Assembly: GCF_000502955.1 (NCBI RefSeq) | Contig: NZ_AYWO01000006.1 | Coordinates: forward strand, 8,485 to 72,484 | Origin: Mesorhizobium sp. LNHC252B00 | Lineage (GTDB): Bacteria > Pseudomonadota > Alphaproteobacteria > Rhizobiales > Rhizobiaceae | Length of the DNA stretch: 64,000 nucleotides | Direction of reading: 5' to 3' | Shown here: positions 61,901 through 64,000 of the stretch, piece after piece | How the letters are laid out: every line of letters begins with the position of its first letter | How positions within the stretch are numbered: the stretch's first letter is position 1 | Translations under genes and position numbers: made by a program | Notes under the pieces: generated by a model | What the model was told of the DNA's origin: nothing | Database searches by the model: none | The model's input: only the letters and a program-made list of their open reading frames with translations

Positions 61901-64000
61901 GTTCGTCGCCGCGCGCTGGCGGTCCGTCGGCGGGCGGCACATAGACATTCTCTGCGCTCTCTGGCAGCGGTCCATAACGGGTGGCCGTCCCGGATTGACC
62001 GTGCTCGTCCCTTATCTGGATCGGGCCGTTTCGGCGGCTGCCCACCTGCGAGGAGAGGAAGGTCAGCACGCCGTCGGCAACGTTCTGGCGCATGAAGCCG
62101 CCATCGACGATCGATGGGCCGAATTCCGTCCGGAACTGCTCGATCGCCGCGCGCTGGTCGGGTCTTGCATTCTTTTCCAGTTCTCCGAGGAACTGCTCCA
62201 GGGAGGCCTTGCCGCCCTTCGGGATGCCTGTCGCCGCCCCGTCGCGCGAGGTTTCCACGGCGTGGGCGAGCCAGGCGGGGATCGTCAATTCCTCATTTTG
62301 CCCGTCGGCGCGATCGAAGGTCAGTGTCGCGGTTTCGTTCTTGGCGATCGAAGGCGCGATGCTGGCCGCTCTGGACTTGTACTGGATTCTCACCTCGGCG
62401 CTGAAAGTCAACGCACCTGCGGGCAGAGGATGCATCGAGAGTGAAAGCGTGTAGCGCGTGGCCGGGGTGCCGTGCGAACCGTAGAGGTTCTTATAGATGT
62501 TGCCGGCTCTGGGCATGTAGCGGGACTGCGGTGATTCGTCGGGTTGGAAGCGCGCGGGAAGCCATGATTGTAGCGTCGATTTCACCTTGTAGGTCGCGGA
62601 CGTGACCATCCGGTCGGGATTGAAACCCAGTACGCCAGGCAGCCTGTTGTGATCGTTGAAGATGACGTCGACCAGCATGGCCTCGGGATTTACAATTCGA
62701 GCCTTCTCGCCGGTCAGCAAAACGATGTCTGCCGTCGGCGCCTTGCCCGGTACTGCCGAAAGACGCAATCCGCTCAGCGTCGGCTCATCGACCAGAGAAA
62801 CCGTGTTCGACGGATCGATCTGGCCGGCGTTGACGAGGTCACGGATCGAGCGGATGCCATCGCCCTGGCCGATGGCTGCGATGAGTTCGGACGCCTTCGC
62901 CGGGTCCTTGACCGCGAACTGGATTTTCAGGCTTGTCGAGCCGAGAGCGGACTGGATCTGGTCGTATGCCTGCGTCGACACGATGTCGCCCGGCTGGAGC
63001 GTGTCCTTCACCGACAGTTCCGGGCGCTTCTCCAAGCCGACGCGCGGCATCTGGTCCACCGCCGCGACATGATTGGCCACGATCGGCAGGCGTATACCGG
63101 CTTTGGTCTCGGTCATGACACGGTCGAACGGAAGCGCGCCTTGCAACTGGACGTGGCCGGATCTGTTTTCCGCCGGCACGCCAAAGAAGTCATGCTGGCC
63201 AAGTGCCAGCGTGACCTCCTCGCCCTTGAGCAAAGGCGTGTAGGCCATCTCGATCACGGTGCCTTCGCCATCGGGTGTCATCCCAACGATGGCAGCGTCC
63301 AGCGGCTTGGCGTCATAGCCGGTCGCATCGCTGAATATCGCCTTGCTCGCCGCCGCCGACAGATCGCTGCTGCGAACCGGGAAGGCCGTCTGATTGGACA
63401 CCGGCCAGATACCGGCCTGGAGGCCTGTGATGTTCCTGTATTCGCGTGCCCGGTAGGATACGATGCCCTGGGTGCCGAGTGCGTCCTTGAACGGCGTCAG
63501 GCTGCGTTGGCTGACGCTGTCGACGATCGACCACCCGATCATGCCGACATCGGTCTTGGTTCCGACACCGAAGCCAATGGCCGCGATTGTCGGCGAGCCG
63601 ATCCCGAATGCATCGCCGGTGTTCAACCGGACCCGGAAGGTGACACCGACGCGGAAGTCCGGCAGTATGTCACGAAGCGGCGTGCGCGGAATCTGAACGC
63701 CGTCCGGCCCATAGCGCTCGGCCATCTCGCGGCTGGAATAATAGCCCTTCTCCTGCTCGTAGCGGGCCACAAGCTGTTCGACGGCCAAGCCGTCGAGATA
63801 GGCCGAGGGCGTCCTCGGATCCTTGCCGCTGGTGTAGACATACCCGCTCGTGTCGTGTCCGGGCGTGCCGGCAAAGCTGCGTGTCTCCGGGTTCCAGACG
63901 AGGCGCACCGTTCCGTCTTGTCCTGTCGGCTTGCCCGGTACGATGATGGGATCGCCATCGGCGGGATGGGCAGTGCCAGGCGGGGCCGACCCCTGAGGAT
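58911..64000 (-). CDS. Giant multidomain protein (5' end beyond window): REase-like toxin domain, repeats, SH3, LysM
   Basis: The frame is open to the right edge, so at least 1,695 residues are visible and the start lies outside. Numbering here is from an in-frame GTG at 63908. Residues 1-640 are unassigned beta-rich sequence with chaperone-like extended strands. Two homologous modules (about 654-697 and 921-961) share YVPP, HIL-DP-TGEA and VLPW-RGAS. Between them, residues about 775-850 look like a restriction-endonuclease toxin domain: Asp787, Glu801 and Lys803 in a D-ExK pattern, then QINKD. Residues 995-1156 are three 54-residue repeats plus a degenerate fourth. A hydrophobic region (about 1265-1425) follows, then an SH3-like domain (about 1523-1587) and a C-terminal LysM. 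It sits beside the Sct genes; a secreted or wall-anchored effector is inferred. Confidence 0.75.
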   Translation of the reverse strand, partial: PQGSAPPGTAHPADGDPIIVPGKPTGQDGTVRLVWNPETRSFAGTPGHDTSGYVYTSGKDPRTPSAYLDGLAVEQLVARYEQEKGYYSSREMAERYGPDGVQIPRTPLRDILPDFRVGVTFRVRLNTGDAFGIGSPTIAAIGFGVGTKTDVGMIGWSIVDSVSQRSLTPFKDALGTQGIVSYRAREYRNITGLQAGIWPVSNQTAFPVRSSDLSAAASKAIFSDATGYDAKPLDAAIVGMTPDGEGTVIEMAYTPLLKGEEVTLALGQHDFFGVPAENRSGHVQLQGALPFDRVMTETKAGIRLPIVANHVAAVDQMPRVGLEKRPELSVKDTLQPGDIVSTQAYDQIQSALGSTSLKIQFAVKDPAKASELIAAIGQGDGIRSIRDLVNAGQIDPSNTVSLVDEPTLSGLRLSAVPGKAPTADIVLLTGEKARIVNPEAMLVDVIFNDHNRLPGVLGFNPDRMVTSATYKVKSTLQSWLPARFQPDESPQSRYMPRAGNIYKNLYGSHGTPATRYTLSLSMHPLPAGALTFSAEVRIQYKSRAASIAPSIAKNETATLTFDRADGQNEELTIPAWLAHAVETSRDGAATGIPKGGKASLEQFLGELEKNARPDQRAAIEQFRTEFGPSIVDGGFMRQNVADGVLTFLSSQVGSRRNGPIQIRDEHGQSGTATRYGPLPESAENVYVPPADGPPARGDEPELMHKSHILFRDPETGEAYVLPWMRGASEDHVPGTQGRPEGESVPPAANPARKAIEAAPPTTYSLPQVRNMRQPEKWQAGEIYTRELNGSPGEAHFPVDANLGGSHPVSGVGGRYVDSPVFKSDDVIEAIEVKTYHRWTTINGVAQMREVPLTPKLQEQINKDVALRNENPGYQPRWVFLDAPPSADLQRALDDAVIVGNIFGHNRPATAAPQPQSATAGTGPGRTLQLKDESGKVITATMLGTEPRGSEQVYVPPSDGPRAPADAPELADKTHILVYDPDTGEAVVLPWIRGASGGHALTRDGVRATSLDQVPDLNMADFEPNQIPWLRREQVAELTEQQFRDMDQAGLLPSLTRSQMRGIAKAKIGQVNIAGLDGKQIPWLTEGHIRNMTGQQFRDLGKAGLTPHLTKPQLQAIKGDKVEFVDVSKLEARQVPWFKPGQVAKFTSQQFKDLSEAGLLKNLTERQVAAIPETMVGSVDVAKLDPKQVPWLTEKQIPALTRDQWGAFTIHHTEALTQPQVEAVTPKQFEEMSPGQFRKFTLEQFEWMSGDHTNGLSVLQLTTYRATHKKAMTPDQATRVDLALSHARMRENAQALATFGGMSTTSYTLWTSLPPTWTATASGVAFGVRGFVFGAQALFPNATAAHKPFGRFLNALGGATFIAAAPGAATGMIQGKDLVVNSTFTLGNIVYGTKSMLQSFTGRPVIRNLAEHLAGPGYVLGCAVYTLHSWPAPIATVAGTMFTFGCAEFWASAIRTDRMNSRSVPRTDADIAAAEKSDKRWTAWDRWTLGVTFGVGMLLFSLDSLLAEPWEGAKTAPPPDPKKPAGDASSQRSDDPSDVPGGEQTPPETFPQLVVQADDGLNLRTQPDGHSAVATVLQPGTFVEQTAKPSTDPSGEAWIPVDGFGPDGEMHSGWVSGDYVYVHPKGSSNSEGRTNPTLEKNGYQWVDVKNGDSIRLIARTHSADVAATVVLNMDHILSPDMIFSGDRIYLPVTSVG
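60441..60926 (-). repeat. Three tandem 162-base coding repeats
   Basis: Units 60926-60765, 60764-60603 and 60602-60441 each encode exactly 54 residues beginning Q(I/V)PW and containing QQF(R/K)D and AGL. A degenerate fourth begins at 60440. The DNA is less conserved than the protein, which points to old duplication under selection for the fold. Confidence 0.85.

Overview
The window looks like a chromosomal or megaplasmid accessory region of a high-GC alphaproteobacterium of the Rhizobiales, most like Mesorhizobium or a close relative. The evidence is the general protein character, the rhizobial-type conjugation locus (virB/virD4 with rcgA and rcgR), a rhizobial-type (Rhc) type III secretion core, and a palindromic repeat of the kind common in rhizobial genomes. 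No rRNA, tRNA or CRISPR array was seen.

Layout. (1) 1-282: charged C-terminal tail of a gene that starts left of the window. (2) 507-11417: a catabolic/transport cluster with a GlxA-type AraC regulator and a GntR regulator. The plus-strand operon encodes a DapA-family lyase, an aldehyde dehydrogenase, an FAD amine/D-amino-acid oxidoreductase, a glycine-betaine-type ABC transporter with two permeases, and a proline-racemase-family protein. The set resembles hydroxyproline or proline-betaine catabolism. Two near-identical operator/promoter blocks precede gntR and the operon. (3) 11834-24856: a complete minus-strand VirB/VirD4 type IV secretion operon, B1-B2-B3-B4-(second transglycosylase)-B5-lipoprotein-B6-B8-B9-B10-B11-D4. 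(4) 24944-31661: conjugation-associated genes, including a nuclease-fold protein, RcgA, RcgR, a double-HTH XRE regulator and small secreted proteins. A 14-bp motif recurs four times at the T4SS and regulator start regions and marks a probable regulon. (5) 31972-33622: an ISNCY-type insertion sequence.

(6) 34086-43714: a second minus-strand catabolic operon with a divergent GntR regulator. It encodes an AA_synth-family protein, an alpha/beta-hydrolase fused to a flavin reductase, a luciferase-like monooxygenase, an aldehyde dehydrogenase and a polyamine-type ABC transporter. A 14-bp palindrome sits between operon and regulator. The hydrolase-reductase fusion linker is encoded by a palindromic repeat lying in frame. 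(7) 43908-47700: a decaying patch with a cytochrome c having an altered C-terminus, a frameshifted hipBA pair, a resolvase remnant and small genes. (8) 47877-48725: a DUF1445 putative hydro-lyase. (9) 48896-57004: a minus-strand type III secretion core, sctC(N-terminal half)-sctI-sctJ-sctK-sctL-sctN-sctO-sctQ-sctR-sctS-sctT, without sctU, sctV or sctD in the window. (10) 57241-58893: an L,D-transpeptidase gene with two compensating frame shifts, and a LysR regulator. (11) 58911-64000: a giant multidomain gene running off the right edge. It has duplicated modules, a restriction-endonuclease-like toxin-type domain, three exact-length 54-residue repeats, a hydrophobic segment, an SH3-like domain and a LysM domain. 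It is the best candidate in the window for an undescribed effector/toxin system.

How they work together: the virB operon plus rcgAR and XRE form a conjugation module; no relaxase is identifiable inside the window. The two ABC/oxidoreductase operons are typical nutrient-scavenging cargo. The Sct genes form a host-interaction export core next to the giant protein.
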